Positions 11,754 to 20,483 of a DNA stretch of 64,000 bases are shown one piece after another. Each line of letters begins with the position of its first letter. Position 1 is the stretch's first letter. Made by a program: the position numbers and the translations under genes. The notes under the pieces were generated by a model that did not search any database, was not told the origin of the DNA, and saw only the letters and a list, made by a program, of their open reading frames with translations. The stretch comes from Bradyrhizobium sp. CSS354. Lineage in GTDB: Bacteria; Pseudomonadota; Alphaproteobacteria; Rhizobiales; Xanthobacteraceae. The DNA lies in contig NZ_JAACFU010000015.1 in assembly GCF_029051725.1 (NCBI RefSeq), positions 62,001 through 126,000 on the forward strand, in the 5' to 3' direction.

Positions 11754-11810
11754 GCGTTTTCAAGCTAAGTGGATACCGGTTCGCGTCAAGAAAACGCGTC
11801 AAAACAAGAA
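11754..11810. repeat. GCGTTTTC hairpin repeat (copy 1), just before livH-like gene
   Basis: GCGTTTTC and its complement GAAAACGC (11754-11797) enclose GGATACCGGTTCGCGTCAA, followed by GCGTCAAAACAAGAA. Near-identical copies lie at 23605 and 53021. Here the element ends less than 15 bases before the next start codon. Confidence 0.8.
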
Positions 11811-11818
11811 CCCATCAT

Positions 11819-12676
11819 ATGGCTAACGCGTTCGTCGCGGCGTTCGAGATCCTGAGCTTCGGCGCGATCATCGTCCTGATCGTGCTGGGGCTCGGGATCA
11901 TCGCCAGCATGATGGGCATCTTCAACTTCGCGCAGGGAGAGTTCGTCCTGCTCGGGGCCTACATTACCTATCTCGCCTACGCCAAGGGCCTGCCGATCTG
12001 GGCCGGCATGGTCGCCGCGCCCTTCGTCGTCGGCGCACTCGGCTTCGTGCTGGAGGCGCTGATCATCCGCCGCTTCTACGCAGCACCCATCGTCGCCATG
12101 CTCGGCACCTATGCGCTTGGCTTGATCATCCGCGAATCCGTGCGCGGCCTGATCGGCGGCTTCTATCTCACCGTGCCGGAGCCGATCGGCGGCTCGATCG
12201 ACATCGGCGCCATGCACATCTCGGCCTGGCGCTTCACCATCATCGTCATCACGGCGCTGGTGATGGGTGGCTGCTATCTGCTGCTGGCGCGCACCAGCTT
12301 CGGCCTGCGCGTGCGCGCCACGCTGGAAAATCCTTCGCTGGCGCGCGCCTCCGGAATCTCCACGCCGCTGATCTATGGCGCCACCTTTGCGTTCGGTGCG
12401 GCGCTTGCCGGCCTAGCCGGCGCTCTGATCGTGCCGGTGTTCAGCCTGTTCGCCGATCTCGGCCTGCGCTTCCTGATCCAGGGCTTTGTCGCGGTCATGG
12501 TCGGCGGCGTCGGCTCCTTCATCGGGCCGGTCGCGGGCGCCGGGCTCATCGGCACGCTCAGTGCCGCGCTGCCCTGGGTAATGGCGCCCGTCGTTGCCGA
12601 TGTCCTCGTTTTTGTTCTCGCCATCGTCTTCATCAAATTCCGGCCGCAGGGCCTCATCGCTGGAAAAGGGGTTTAG
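11819..12676 (+). CDS. Branched-chain/urea-amide type ABC transporter permease (LivH/UrtB-like)
   Basis: A 285-residue inner-membrane permease of the LivH family, with about eight hydrophobic segments. Family marks are MGIFNFAQGEFVLLGAY near residue 35, the EAA-like loop around FGLRVRATLENPSLARASG (about 160-180), and GFVAVMVGGVGSFIGP near the end. It pairs with the LivM-like protein encoded at 13905 to form the channel. The substrate cannot be read from the permease; the linked amidase and amide sensor suggest amides or short amidated compounds. It overlaps no neighbour and starts right after a hairpin repeat. Confidence 0.88.
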   Translation: MANAFVAAFEILSFGAIIVLIVLGLGIIASMMGIFNFAQGEFVLLGAYITYLAYAKGLPIWAGMVAAPFVVGALGFVLEALIIRRFYAAPIVAMLGTYALGLIIRESVRGLIGGFYLTVPEPIGGSIDIGAMHISAWRFTIIVITALVMGGCYLLLARTSFGLRVRATLENPSLARASGISTPLIYGATFAFGAALAGLAGALIVPVFSLFADLGLRFLIQGFVAVMVGGVGSFIGPVAGAGLIGTLSAALPWVMAPVVADVLVFVLAIVFIKFRPQGLIAGKGV

Positions 12677-12680
12677 TCAC

Positions 12681-13898
12681 ATGTCCGATCGCACTCAGCT
12701 CTCCCGCCGCCGCTTCCTCTCGAATTTCGCCTTTGCCTCCGGCGCGGTCGCCACCGGCGTCGGCAGTTGGGTGATTCCGGCGCCCTGGGCTAATGCGGCC
12801 GAAGCCCCGATCAAGGTGGGCATCGCCACTGACCTCACCGGGCCGATCGCCTACGCCGGCAATGCCGACGCCAACGTCGCGAAGATGGTGATCAAGGAGA
12901 TCAACGCCGGCGGCGGTCTGCTCGGCCGCCCGCTCGAGCTCTATATCGAGGACACCGCCTCGAACGAATCCGTCGCGGTCGGCAACGTCCGCAAGCTGAT
13001 CCAGCGCGACAAGGTCGACATGGTATTGGGCGGCATCACCTCGTCGATGCGCAACGCGATCAAGGACCCGATCGTCGCGCGCGGCAAGACGCTCTACATC
13101 TATCCGCAGCTCTACGAAGGCAAGGAGTGCACGCCCTATCTGTTCTGCACTGGGCCGACGCCCGCGCAGCAGTGCGACGAGTTCATTCCCTGGCTGATCA
13201 AGAACGGCGGCAAGAAGTTCGCGCTGCCGAGCGCCAACTACGTCTGGCCGCACACGCTCAACGTCTATGCCCGCAAGGTGATCGAGGCCAACGGCGGCGA
13301 GGTCGTGTTCGAGGAATATTATCCGCTCGACCAGGTCGATTTCTCCTCGACCGTCAACCGCATCATCTCCAACAAGGTCGACGTCGTCTTCAACACCGTC
13401 ATCCCGCCCGGTGTCGGTCCGTTCTTCAAGCAACTCTATGAGGCCGGCTTCCTCAAGAATGGCGGACGGCTGGCTTGCGTCTACTATGACGAGAACACGC
13501 TCAACATCAATCAGGCGGCCGAGATCGAGGGGCTCGCCAGCTGTCTCGATTATTTCAAGGTGCTGACCAAGGAGAACCCGTTCGACGCCAAAATCCAGGC
13601 GGCCTACGAGAAGGATTTCCCGGGCAACTTCCTGTTCGCCGCCGGCAGCGCCGCCACCGGCACCTATCGCGGCCTGAAGCTGTGGGAAGCCGCCGTCAAG
13701 GAAGCCGGCAAGATCGACCGCGAGTCGGTTGCGGCTACGCTCGACCACGCCAAGATCGCCGAAGGTCCGGGCGGACCGGCCGAGATGGTGCCGGGCAAGC
13801 GGCACTGCAAGATGAAAATGTACACCGCGGTCGCCAAGGGCGGCAATTACGAGATCGTCGGACGCAGCGACGGGCTCGTCGATCCCAAGGAGTGTTAA
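12681..13898 (+). CDS. ABC transporter substrate-binding protein, Tat-exported (UrtA/AmiC-like fold)
   Basis: A 405-residue periplasmic binding protein. The N-terminus carries a twin-arginine signal, SRRRFLSNFAF followed by a hydrophobic stretch and AANA-type cleavage near residue 35. The mature part is a type I binding fold: IKVGIATDLTGPIAYAG, LGRPLELYIEDTASN, GGITSSMRNAIKDP, LPSANYVWPHTLNVYARK and DVVFNTVIPPGVGPFFKQL. It resembles urea/short-amide binding proteins (UrtA, FmdD). It delivers ligand to the permeases encoded on either side. The ATG at 12681 begins the Tat signal; the longer open frame from 12594 overlaps the permease gene and is not supported. Confidence 0.88.
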   Translation: MSDRTQLSRRRFLSNFAFASGAVATGVGSWVIPAPWANAAEAPIKVGIATDLTGPIAYAGNADANVAKMVIKEINAGGGLLGRPLELYIEDTASNESVAVGNVRKLIQRDKVDMVLGGITSSMRNAIKDPIVARGKTLYIYPQLYEGKECTPYLFCTGPTPAQQCDEFIPWLIKNGGKKFALPSANYVWPHTLNVYARKVIEANGGEVVFEEYYPLDQVDFSSTVNRIISNKVDVVFNTVIPPGVGPFFKQLYEAGFLKNGGRLACVYYDENTLNINQAAEIEGLASCLDYFKVLTKENPFDAKIQAAYEKDFPGNFLFAAGSAATGTYRGLKLWEAAVKEAGKIDRESVAATLDHAKIAEGPGGPAEMVPGKRHCKMKMYTAVAKGGNYEIVGRSDGLVDPKEC

Positions 13899-13904
13899 GC
13901 TGGA

Positions 13905-14999
13905 ATGCTGAAGTCGATGGGCGCAGTGAAACAGGCAATCCCCGCCGAGATCGGCGGGGAGGCGGTCGGCGCGATGACTGAACACGCATCAGCGAAGCAA
14001 GCCGCTCCGGGACGAAAGGTCTTGCCGATCGTGGAGGGCGCCGTGCTCGTCGCGGCGCTGTTCGCGCCGCTGGTGCTGCAGGACTACCTCACGGTGTTCG
14101 CGACGCGGGTGATCATCCTCGCGCTGTTCGCGCTGTCGTTCGACCTGGTGTGGGGCTATGCCGGCATCATGAGCTTCGGCCAGGCGCTGTTTTTTGGTTC
14201 AGCCGGCTATGGCGTGGCGCTGCTCGCGCGCGACCTCGACATCACCAACATCTTCCTGGTGCTGCCTGCGGGCACCATCATCGGCCTCACCTTCGCGCTG
14301 CTGCTCGGCGGCTTCCTGCTGCTGGGGCGGCATCCCTCCAGTGTGATCTTCGTCTCGCTGGGCACGCTGACCGGATCCTACGCCGCCGACCGGCTGGCGC
14401 GCGGCTGGTACTATCTCGGTGGCCAGAACGGCATCCCCTCGATCGCGCCGATGACGGTCGGCAGTTACGAGTTCTCGGAAGGGCCGCCGTTCTATTATCT
14501 CGTGCTTGGCCTTCTTGTTGTGGTCTACCTGCTTTGCCGTTTTCTGGTGCGCTCGCAGTTCGGGTTGGCGCTGGCCGGCCTGCGCGAGAACGAGCAGCGC
14601 ATCGCCTTCTTCGGCTACAAGGCGCAGCACCTGAAGGCGATCATCTTCGCGATCGGCGGCGCGGTGGCGGGTCTTGCCGGCAGCCTTTACGCCTTCCACG
14701 AAGGTTTCGTGTGGCCCAACATGGTCGGCGTCGTGGTGTCGACGCAAGTCGTGCTCTACGTGCTGTTCGGCGGCTCCGGGACGCTGATCGGCGCCGTCAT
14801 CGGTGCCGTCATCGTCGAGGGTGTCAGCTTCTGGCTCTCGGACAATTATCGTGAGGTCTGGCCGATCATTCTTGGCGTGCTGCTGTTGCTCGTGATCCTG
14901 TTCCGGCCGCTCGGCCTGATCAGCTTCGTGCTCGGCGAACGCGAGCGGGTCGGCAGCTTCGGAGCAAAGGCGAAGGAGAAGCGCGATGCCGCTCCTTGA
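13905..14999 (+). CDS. Branched-chain/urea-amide type ABC transporter permease (LivM/UrtC-like)
   Basis: A 364-residue permease with an N-terminal cytosolic extension of about 40 residues and roughly nine hydrophobic segments. LivM marks are SFDLVWGYAGIMSFGQALFFG, the long loop with RLARGWYYLGGQNGIPSIAP, the EAA-like segment LAGLRENEQRIAFFGYKAQ and the closing FRPLGLISFVLGER. AAGGAG lies before the start, which is only seven bases after the binding-protein stop. Its 3' end overlaps the next gene by 14 bases, so translation is probably coupled. Partner of the LivH-like permease. Confidence 0.88.
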   Translation: MLKSMGAVKQAIPAEIGGEAVGAMTEHASAKQAAPGRKVLPIVEGAVLVAALFAPLVLQDYLTVFATRVIILALFALSFDLVWGYAGIMSFGQALFFGSAGYGVALLARDLDITNIFLVLPAGTIIGLTFALLLGGFLLLGRHPSSVIFVSLGTLTGSYAADRLARGWYYLGGQNGIPSIAPMTVGSYEFSEGPPFYYLVLGLLVVVYLLCRFLVRSQFGLALAGLRENEQRIAFFGYKAQHLKAIIFAIGGAVAGLAGSLYAFHEGFVWPNMVGVVVSTQVVLYVLFGGSGTLIGAVIGAVIVEGVSFWLSDNYREVWPIILGVLLLLVILFRPLGLISFVLGERERVGSFGAKAKEKRDAAP

Positions 15000-15720
15000 A
15001 GCCACCGGCGTCAAGAAAATCTTCGGCAAGCTCACCGCGCTCGATGGCGCGGCGCTGACCGTCGGCGAGAACGAGTTCCACGGCCTGATCGGCCCGAACG
15101 GCTCCGGCAAGAGCACGCTGATGAAGTGCATCGCCGGCGCCGAGATGCCGACACAGGGCAAGGTCTCCTTCGTCAACACCGACATCACCGCGTTCACGCC
15201 GACCGAGCGTGCCCGCGCCGGCATGAGCCTGAAATTCCAGATCACCAGCGTGCTGCCGACGCTGACGCTGTACGACAACATCCTGCTCGCCTTGCAGGCG
15301 CAGTCCTCGCTGTTCGATCTCGTGTTCTCGCGCACGCGCGGGCTCCTGCACGATCAGGTCATGACCATGCTGACGCAGTTCCGCCTCGCTGACCGCGCTT
15401 TCGACGCGGCGGCGGCGCTGTCGCATGGCCAGCAGCAATGGCTGGAGATCGCGATGGCGCTGGCCGGCAAGCCGAAGCTTCTGCTGCTGGACGAGCCCAC
15501 CGGCGGCATGAGCCTGGAGGAGCGCCGCGTCACCGGCGAATTGCTGCAGCCGATCAAAAAACATTGCTCGCTGGTCATCGTCGAGCACGATCTCGATTTC
15601 ATCCGCGACACCTGCGATCGCCTCACCGTGCTCGACCAGGGCAAGGTGCTGGCATCCGGCACTGTGTCGGAGATCCAGGCCAACAAGGCCGTCCAGGAGA
15701 TCTATTTGCGCCGTGCCTGA
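14986..15720 (+). CDS. ABC transporter ATP-binding protein (LivG/UrtD-like)
   Basis: A 244-residue ATPase. Walker A is GPNGSGKST near residue 35; the usual LSGGQ signature appears as the variant LSHGQQQWLEIAMAL, as in UrtD-type proteins; Walker B is LLLLDEPTGGM, and the switch histidine lies in VIVEHDLDFI. GAAGGAGA stands six bases before the ATG. It powers the importer together with the LivF-like ATPase encoded next, and the two genes overlap by eight bases. Confidence 0.9.
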   Translation: MPLLEATGVKKIFGKLTALDGAALTVGENEFHGLIGPNGSGKSTLMKCIAGAEMPTQGKVSFVNTDITAFTPTERARAGMSLKFQITSVLPTLTLYDNILLALQAQSSLFDLVFSRTRGLLHDQVMTMLTQFRLADRAFDAAAALSHGQQQWLEIAMALAGKPKLLLLDEPTGGMSLEERRVTGELLQPIKKHCSLVIVEHDLDFIRDTCDRLTVLDQGKVLASGTVSEIQANKAVQEIYLRRA

Positions 15721-16408
15721 ATTTTTGGACATCAAGCATCTCGACGCCGGCTATGGCCGCAGCCAGGTCCTGTTCGACGTCAACCTCGGCATTCCCTGGC
15801 GCGGCGGTGTCGCCGTGCTGGGCCGCAACGGCGCCGGCAAGACCACGCTGATGAAGACCATCGTCGGCGAGCTGCCGGCGTGGAAGGGCGAGGTCGCCTT
15901 CGATGGCCGCGACATCAGCCGCCGCGCGACCCAGGAGCGCGTACGCGCCGGCATCGGCTACGTGCCGCAGGAGCATTCGGTGTTCGCGCGCCTGTCGGTG
16001 CGCGACAATCTCGCGGTCGGCTCGCTCGCGAGCAGGAAAGCCGACGCGGTCGACCACGTGCTGACGATATTCCCAAAGCTCGGCCAGCGCCTCGACCAGC
16101 CCGCCGGCACGCTTTCCGGCGGCGAGCGCAAGATGCTCGCCATCGGCCGCGCGATGCTGGGCGATCCCAAGCTGCTTCTGCTCGACGAGCCGACCGAAGG
16201 CGTCTGGATCGGTGTGATCGAGGAGATCACCGAGCGCCTGATCGAGCTCGCGAAAACTATCGCCGTCATCATCGTCGAGCAGCACCTCGACCTCGCACTC
16301 CGCGTCGCCGATTACGCCTACGTACTGGACCGCGGCCGCGTCGCGCTGCAAGGCGAAGCAGCCGAGGTGAGGGGCAATCCGGAGCTGCTGCGGTATCTGG
16401 CGCCGTAG
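15713..16408 (+). CDS. ABC transporter ATP-binding protein (LivF/UrtE-like)
   Basis: A 231-residue ATPase starting with GTG inside the end of the previous gene. Walker A is GRNGAGKTT, the signature is LSGGERKMLAIGRAM and Walker B is LLLLDEPTEGVW. The LDEPTEG form and the VPQEHSVFARLSVRDNL segment are typical of LivF/UrtE. It is the last gene of the amide operon; a palindromic repeat follows within about 60 bases. In the family the usual EPTEGL(A/S)P has a proline after Leu, whereas here VWIGVIEEI replaces it, a small deviation. Confidence 0.9.
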   Translation: MPEFLDIKHLDAGYGRSQVLFDVNLGIPWRGGVAVLGRNGAGKTTLMKTIVGELPAWKGEVAFDGRDISRRATQERVRAGIGYVPQEHSVFARLSVRDNLAVGSLASRKADAVDHVLTIFPKLGQRLDQPAGTLSGGERKMLAIGRAMLGDPKLLLLDEPTEGVWIGVIEEITERLIELAKTIAVIIVEQHLDLALRVADYAYVLDRGRVALQGEAAEVRGNPELLRYLAP

Positions 16409-16461
16409 GTTGTGTGCTGCTGACCCCGACCATGTCTCACAGCGCGCGTCCATATCAGTTC

Positions 16462-16596
16462 CGTCATCCTGAGGCGCGAGCCGCGCGGTGCAAGCGCACC
16501 GCGTAGCGAGCCTCGAAGGATGCACGGCCGCGCTGGGCCGGGCCGTCGCCCTTCGAGGGTAGCTGAAGAAGCGGCCACCTCAGGGTGACGGTGAAG
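16462..16596. repeat. Dispersed palindromic repeat, CACCCTGAGG family (copy 2)
   Basis: Begins CGTCATCCTGAGGCGCGAGC, contains an inverted GCGAGCCTCGAAGGATG arm, and ends with the stretch that is the reverse complement of the repeat at 2466-2522. Its right end enters the 3' end of the vapC-like gene and supplies that protein's last residues. Confidence 0.75.
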
Positions 16597-16993
16597 GGCT
16601 TCTGAGAAACGGATTGACGATGGACAGCCCACCGATGCTGCGGCCGTGCTGCATGTCCTCGCTATACAGCGTCTCGCAGCCAGCCTCGATTGCGGCCGCT
16701 ACGATCAGAGCATCGTAGAAGGCAAGCGTATGGTCGCGCGCAAGCGCAAGCGCCGTAGCGTGCGTGTCGGCGGTGAGCGGTGCGATATCCGGAAACCGAA
16801 ATCGGATGGCTTGCACCGCGGCCTCGATAACGGACCAGTCCTGTCTTTGCTTCTTGCGCAGCACATTGGTGAACTCGTTCAGCACCTGCGCACTGATGAC
16901 GCCGCCGCCAGCGATTGTGGTCAGCGCGCGCTCGCGCCGGATGTCGGCCGAAAAGGCATAGACCAAGATGTTGCTGTCGAAGAACGAACTCAT
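16580..16993 (-). CDS. vapC: PIN-domain ribonuclease toxin (VapC family)
   Basis: A 137-residue PIN protein. The acidic metal-binding residues are in place: Asp6 (FFDSNILVYAF), Glu40 (VLNEF), Asp94 (AFYDALIVAAA) and Glu112/Asp113 (SED). VapC toxins cleave tRNA or rRNA when released from VapB. Its ATG overlaps the vapB stop as ATGA, the normal toxin-antitoxin arrangement. The last residues (RSPSPSP) are encoded by an intergenic repeat, so the original C-terminus has probably been replaced; the PIN core is unaffected. Confidence 0.88.
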   Translation of the reverse strand: MSSFFDSNILVYAFSADIRRERALTTIAGGGVISAQVLNEFTNVLRKKQRQDWSVIEAAVQAIRFRFPDIAPLTADTHATALALARDHTLAFYDALIVAAAIEAGCETLYSEDMQHGRSIGGLSIVNPFLRSPSPSP

Positions 16994-17220
16994 CTCTCGT
17001 TCGCTTCGTCGCGGTCGAATTTGTAACCCTCGGGCAGGGGAATCCGGAACTGCTCGGCTTGCTTGAGAAATTCCGCTCGTCTGTCGACCTTCTCTACGGC
17101 GATCTGGCCTGTCGAAGCCTCTACGACGTTGAGCTCGTCACCGGGGGCGAGGTTCAAGGCCTCAACGAGTGCCTTAGGCAGACGGACTGCGAGGCTGTTA
17201 CCCCATTTGGAGACCAGCAT
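16990..17220 (-). CDS. vapB: AbrB/MazE-type antitoxin (VapB)
   Basis: A 76-residue antitoxin with an AbrB swapped-hairpin domain at residues 1-45: MLVSKWGNSLAVRLPKAL, then LNLAPGDELNVVE. The acidic C-terminal part (LPEGYKFDRDEA) would clamp VapC. I place the start at 17220, where GGAG stands six bases upstream. An ATG 12 bases further upstream (17232) has no ribosome binding site and overlaps the operator. A perfect inverted repeat lies immediately upstream, consistent with self-repression by the VapBC complex. Confidence 0.88.
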   Translation of the reverse strand: MLVSKWGNSLAVRLPKALVEALNLAPGDELNVVEASTGQIAVEKVDRRAEFLKQAEQFRIPLPEGYKFDRDEANER

Positions 17221-17231
17221 GGAATGCTCCA

Positions 17232-17256
17232 TGATATACAGGATTATTGTATATCA
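17232..17256. promoter_or_regulatory. Inverted repeat upstream of vapBC, candidate autoregulatory operator
   Basis: Perfect 9-bp arms TGATATACA (17232-17240) and TGTATATCA (17248-17256) with a 7-base spacer. It sits directly before vapB, where VapBC complexes normally bind. Promoter-like AT-rich hexamers overlap it. Confidence 0.7.
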
Positions 17257-17368
17257 TAGAGAGGATATCATCGCAATTCAAGGGCTTCAGGTCCTGGAAT
17301 GCCGCTGATCATCCCGGACGGCCGTCAGCTTGGTAAGAATCGGGAAGGGGCGCGAGGTTCCCGCCCGT

Positions 17369-18913
17369 TTACTTCACGGCCCCAAACCGGCTGTCGAACG
17401 AGTTCGACTGCACGACCGGCGCGGCTCCCATGATCTGGGTTGCTTCACCCGCGCCATCCGACACCGACGGCTTGAGCGCAGGGCGGGTTGCGGCGAGACG
17501 GGTGTCGGGCTTCGCAGGTTCGGCAGGCTTGGCGGCGGCAATCGCTGGCTTCGGCGCGTCCTTGGATGTATCGCGACCCGGCACGAACCGGGTCACCGCG
17601 GCCTTCAGCCGGGACGCCGCGCTCGGCGGCGTCGTGGTCGTCGCGGCCGGGGCGACAGATGCCGTGGCTTGCGGCGAAGGCGTGGTCGCCGTGGCCTCGG
17701 CGTTGCCCATGCCCATCTTGCGGCCGAGATTCGAGAAGAAGCCGGATTTCTCAGGTGCAGCAGCGGTGGCGACGCGGGTGTTGGCGGCGGGCGCGCTGAC
17801 GGCGACAACCGGCTCCTCCTGCGGCGAGGGCGCGGCTGCATCGAGATTCGGCTTCGGCGGATTGACGTGCCCAGGGATCGTGCCCGGCGCCTTCGCCATG
17901 GCCAGCATCTGCAACGTCGTGCCTTCGGCGCCCTCCGACAGGCCGGTCGAGCCTTCCGGAATCTTCGCGGCGAAGATTTTGTTCATGCCGCCGTCGATGC
18001 CGGTGTTCATGCGCGCAACGGGCGTGCCGCGCGAAACCAGCTTGCTGTACTCCGCCTGGTCGCGCGCATCCTTCTCGCGCACAGCGCTGGCGATCTCCTC
18101 GGGGATCACATAGGCCGGGCACTTTGCAGACGCGTCGAACACCGGATCGCGCTTGGCGTCGGGCGGCTTGGCGGCGTCGAAGACGTACTTCTTCTCGCAG
18201 AAATCGACCTTCGGCTCCTGCCGCGTCACCTCGAAATGATCATAGCCTTCCTTGATCATCTTCCAGAACGGCATGTTCGGATTGTTCCGGTGCTTGGCCA
18301 TGTTCACCGGCGTCATCTTGAACGGATAGGCCTGCAGCTGAAACGCCTTCTGGCCGCCGAAGAAGGACTCGCGCCCGAGCGAATAGATCTCGGCGATCTG
18401 CTCGTCCGTCATCGCGTAGCAGCCGCGCGACGAACAATCGCCATGCACCATCAGCTGCGAGCCGCTGCGGCCCAAGGCCTTGTCGAACGCGTTCGGATAG
18501 CCCGTGTTGAACGACAAATAGTATGCCGATTGCGGATTCATCTGGCCCGGATTGATCGAGTAGAATCCTTCCGGCGCCTGGCGATCGCCTTCGCGCACCT
18601 TCGGCCCGAGGTCGCCCGACCAGCGACAGATCGGATAAGTCTTGAGCAGCGCGAACTGGCCGTTGCGGGTCTGCTTCCAGACCTCGAGCTCGGCCTCCTG
18701 CTTGAACAGGCGCACCAGGATCGGCGATTGCAGATCCATGTTCTTCTCGACCATGGCGGCGAGAAGCTTTGGCGGCACCGGCTGGTTGGCCTTGGCATTG
18801 GTCGCAAGCGAAACCTGGTCGGTGTCGCAGCCGGCCAGCACAAAGCTGGCGGCAAGCGCCACCGAAACCAAAAACGCGCGAGCAAGCGAACGAGAAATCA
18901 AGATAGACCCCAC
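17369..18913 (-). CDS. L,D-transpeptidase (YkuD-type), probable lipoprotein with long disordered tail
   Basis: About 514 residues from the GTG at 18913. The N-terminus has a hydrophobic signal and a lipobox (VLAGC, Cys29), so the protein is probably lipid-anchored facing the periplasm. A YkuD/YafK-type catalytic domain follows, with His157 in MVHGDC and the probable nucleophile Cys165 in SRGCYAM; such enzymes make 3-3 cross-links in peptidoglycan or attach proteins to it. From about residue 330 the protein is low complexity, rich in Ala, Pro, Thr and Lys, with no fold visible. An ATG at 19030 would add 39 residues encoded by repeat-like DNA and is less likely. It stands alone between vapBC and accA. 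Confidence 0.82.
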   Translation of the reverse strand: MGSILISRSLARAFLVSVALAASFVLAGCDTDQVSLATNAKANQPVPPKLLAAMVEKNMDLQSPILVRLFKQEAELEVWKQTRNGQFALLKTYPICRWSGDLGPKVREGDRQAPEGFYSINPGQMNPQSAYYLSFNTGYPNAFDKALGRSGSQLMVHGDCSSRGCYAMTDEQIAEIYSLGRESFFGGQKAFQLQAYPFKMTPVNMAKHRNNPNMPFWKMIKEGYDHFEVTRQEPKVDFCEKKYVFDAAKPPDAKRDPVFDASAKCPAYVIPEEIASAVREKDARDQAEYSKLVSRGTPVARMNTGIDGGMNKIFAAKIPEGSTGLSEGAEGTTLQMLAMAKAPGTIPGHVNPPKPNLDAAAPSPQEEPVVAVSAPAANTRVATAAAPEKSGFFSNLGRKMGMGNAEATATTPSPQATASVAPAATTTTPPSAASRLKAAVTRFVPGRDTSKDAPKPAIAAAKPAEPAKPDTRLAATRPALKPSVSDGAGEATQIMGAAPVVQSNSFDSRFGAVK

Positions 18914-19319
18914 AGCGGCCAGAGCATCGCGCGCAAACCCCAATCTTGAAGCATGATCCGACCGGAGACCCGGACCCGTCGCGACGGGCTTTTTCGCAAT
19001 CACGCTCCAGCGCTTTTGCCCTGAAGCCATTGATTAAAATTCTAACCTCTGGGTCATGTGGTCGCAACCCGAACGGGGATCACGAGCCCGTTGGCCCAAA
19101 GGCGTGGTCAACGAAGACTTAAACTGGGCCGTAACTTGGGCCTCGCGGCCAAACCGGTACAGAGATCGCTGATTTGGGCAAAAAAAGGGTTAACGCGGGG
19201 CTACCGGGGGCCTACGGCGCGGTTTGGCCGGCCTCAAGCTCAGTGTCGTCCTGGCGAAAGCCAGGACCCATTACCCCAGGGAGGGTGATGCATCCGACGG
19301 GCCCCCAAACCCGCCCGAA
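18914..19319. other. Gene-free region between the L,D-transpeptidase gene and accA
   Basis: About 400 bases without a supported gene. Bases 18945-19025 look like a dispersed intergenic element (GCATGATCCGACCGGAGACC and a CGTCGCGACGGG palindrome). Bases 19243-19280 are a half copy of the CGTCC(C/T)GGCGAA(A/G)GCC repeat. The rest should hold the transpeptidase promoter. Confidence 0.5.
19243..19280. repeat. Half copy of the GTCGTCCxGGCGAAxGCC repeat
   Basis: GTCGTCCTGGCGAAAGCCAG followed by GACCCATTACC matches one arm of the palindromic repeats near 32859, 37272, 38551 and 41343. Confidence 0.65.
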
Positions 19320-20282
19320 TCAGCCCAGTTTCCGGCCGATATCGAGGAATTTCTGCCGCCGATGCTTGCGGATGGCGTCGCCGTCCATACCCCGCAGCTC
19401 GTCAAAGGCCTTGGCGATGGCGTCGCCCGTGGTGGCGATCATGGCGGCGGGGTCGCGATGGGCGCCGCCGACCGGCTCCTTCAGGATGCTGTCGATCACG
19501 CCGAAGCGGAGCATGTCCTGGGCGGTGATCTTCATGTTGTTGGCGGCTTCCTGCGCCTTGGAGCCGTCGCGCCAGAGGATCGAGGACGCGGCCTCGGGCG
19601 AGATCACGCTGTAGATCGCGTGCTCCAGCATCAGGACCTTGTTGGCGGTGGTGATGGCGATGGCGCCGCCGGACATGCCCTCGCCGGTGATGATGGCGAC
19701 GTTCGGCACGGTCAGCGCCATGCAGGCATCGGTCGAGCGCGCGATCGCCTCGGCCTGGCCGCGCTCTTCCGCGCCGATGCCGGGATAGGCGCCGGCGGAA
19801 TCGGCGAGCGACAGCACGGGCAGGCCGAACCGCTCCGCCATCTCCATCAGCCGTACGCATTTGCGATAGCCCTCGGGCCGCGCCATGCCGAAATTATGCT
19901 TGATGCGGCTCTCGGTGGAATCGCCCTTTTCCTGGCCCATCACGCAGATGGCCTCGCCGCGGAAGCGGCCGAAGCCGGCCACCAGCGCCTCGTCCTCGCC
20001 GAATTTGCGATCGCCGGCGAGCGGGGTGAACTCGGTGATCAGGCCCTTGATGAAGTCGTTGAAATGCGGCCGCTGCGGATGCCGTGCGACCAGCGTCTTC
20101 TGCCACGGCGTCAGGTTCAGATAGAGGTCGGCCATCGCCTGCGCCGCCTTGTCCTCGATCCGCCCGATCTCCTCGGCGATGTCGCTGCCGGAGGCCGCAA
20201 GCGTCCGCAATTCATCGAGCTTGGAATCGAGCTCGGCGACGGGCTTTTCGAAATCGAGATAGCTGCGCATCTGGTCTGGCAT
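19320..20282 (-). CDS. accA: Acetyl-CoA carboxylase carboxyltransferase subunit alpha
   Basis: A 320-residue AccA, which with AccD transfers the carboxyl group from biotin to acetyl-CoA in the first step of fatty acid synthesis. It opens MRSYLDFEKPVAELDSKLDE, has the helical N-terminal region and then the crotonase-like carboxyltransferase core: MGQEKGDSTESRIKHNFGMA, LADSAGAYPGIGAEERGQAE and GEGMSGGAIAI, followed by SVISPEAASSILWRD. Length and order are standard. The start at 20282 matches the family; the open frame up to 20399 is an extension without support. It lies downstream of xerD on the same strand with about 200 bases between. Confidence 0.97.
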   Translation of the reverse strand: MPDQMRSYLDFEKPVAELDSKLDELRTLAASGSDIAEEIGRIEDKAAQAMADLYLNLTPWQKTLVARHPQRPHFNDFIKGLITEFTPLAGDRKFGEDEALVAGFGRFRGEAICVMGQEKGDSTESRIKHNFGMARPEGYRKCVRLMEMAERFGLPVLSLADSAGAYPGIGAEERGQAEAIARSTDACMALTVPNVAIITGEGMSGGAIAITTANKVLMLEHAIYSVISPEAASSILWRDGSKAQEAANNMKITAQDMLRFGVIDSILKEPVGGAHRDPAAMIATTGDAIAKAFDELRGMDGDAIRKHRRQKFLDIGRKLG

Positions 20283-20483
20283 CAACTCAATATAGGGACG
20301 ACGGGGCGAGGCGGCGAAGCGGATTCGATGTCGCGGAAAGAAGTTTAGGTTCGTCAATGAGTTGGCCTGTGTGCTCGCAGGGAGCGGCGGCCAAATCATC
20401 GTGAGGCCCCGGCTCTTTCTGCGGAGATGTGGCCGAAGTCAAGGCGGTTTCGGGCTGTGGCCTGTAGCCGGGCTACCGGAGAC

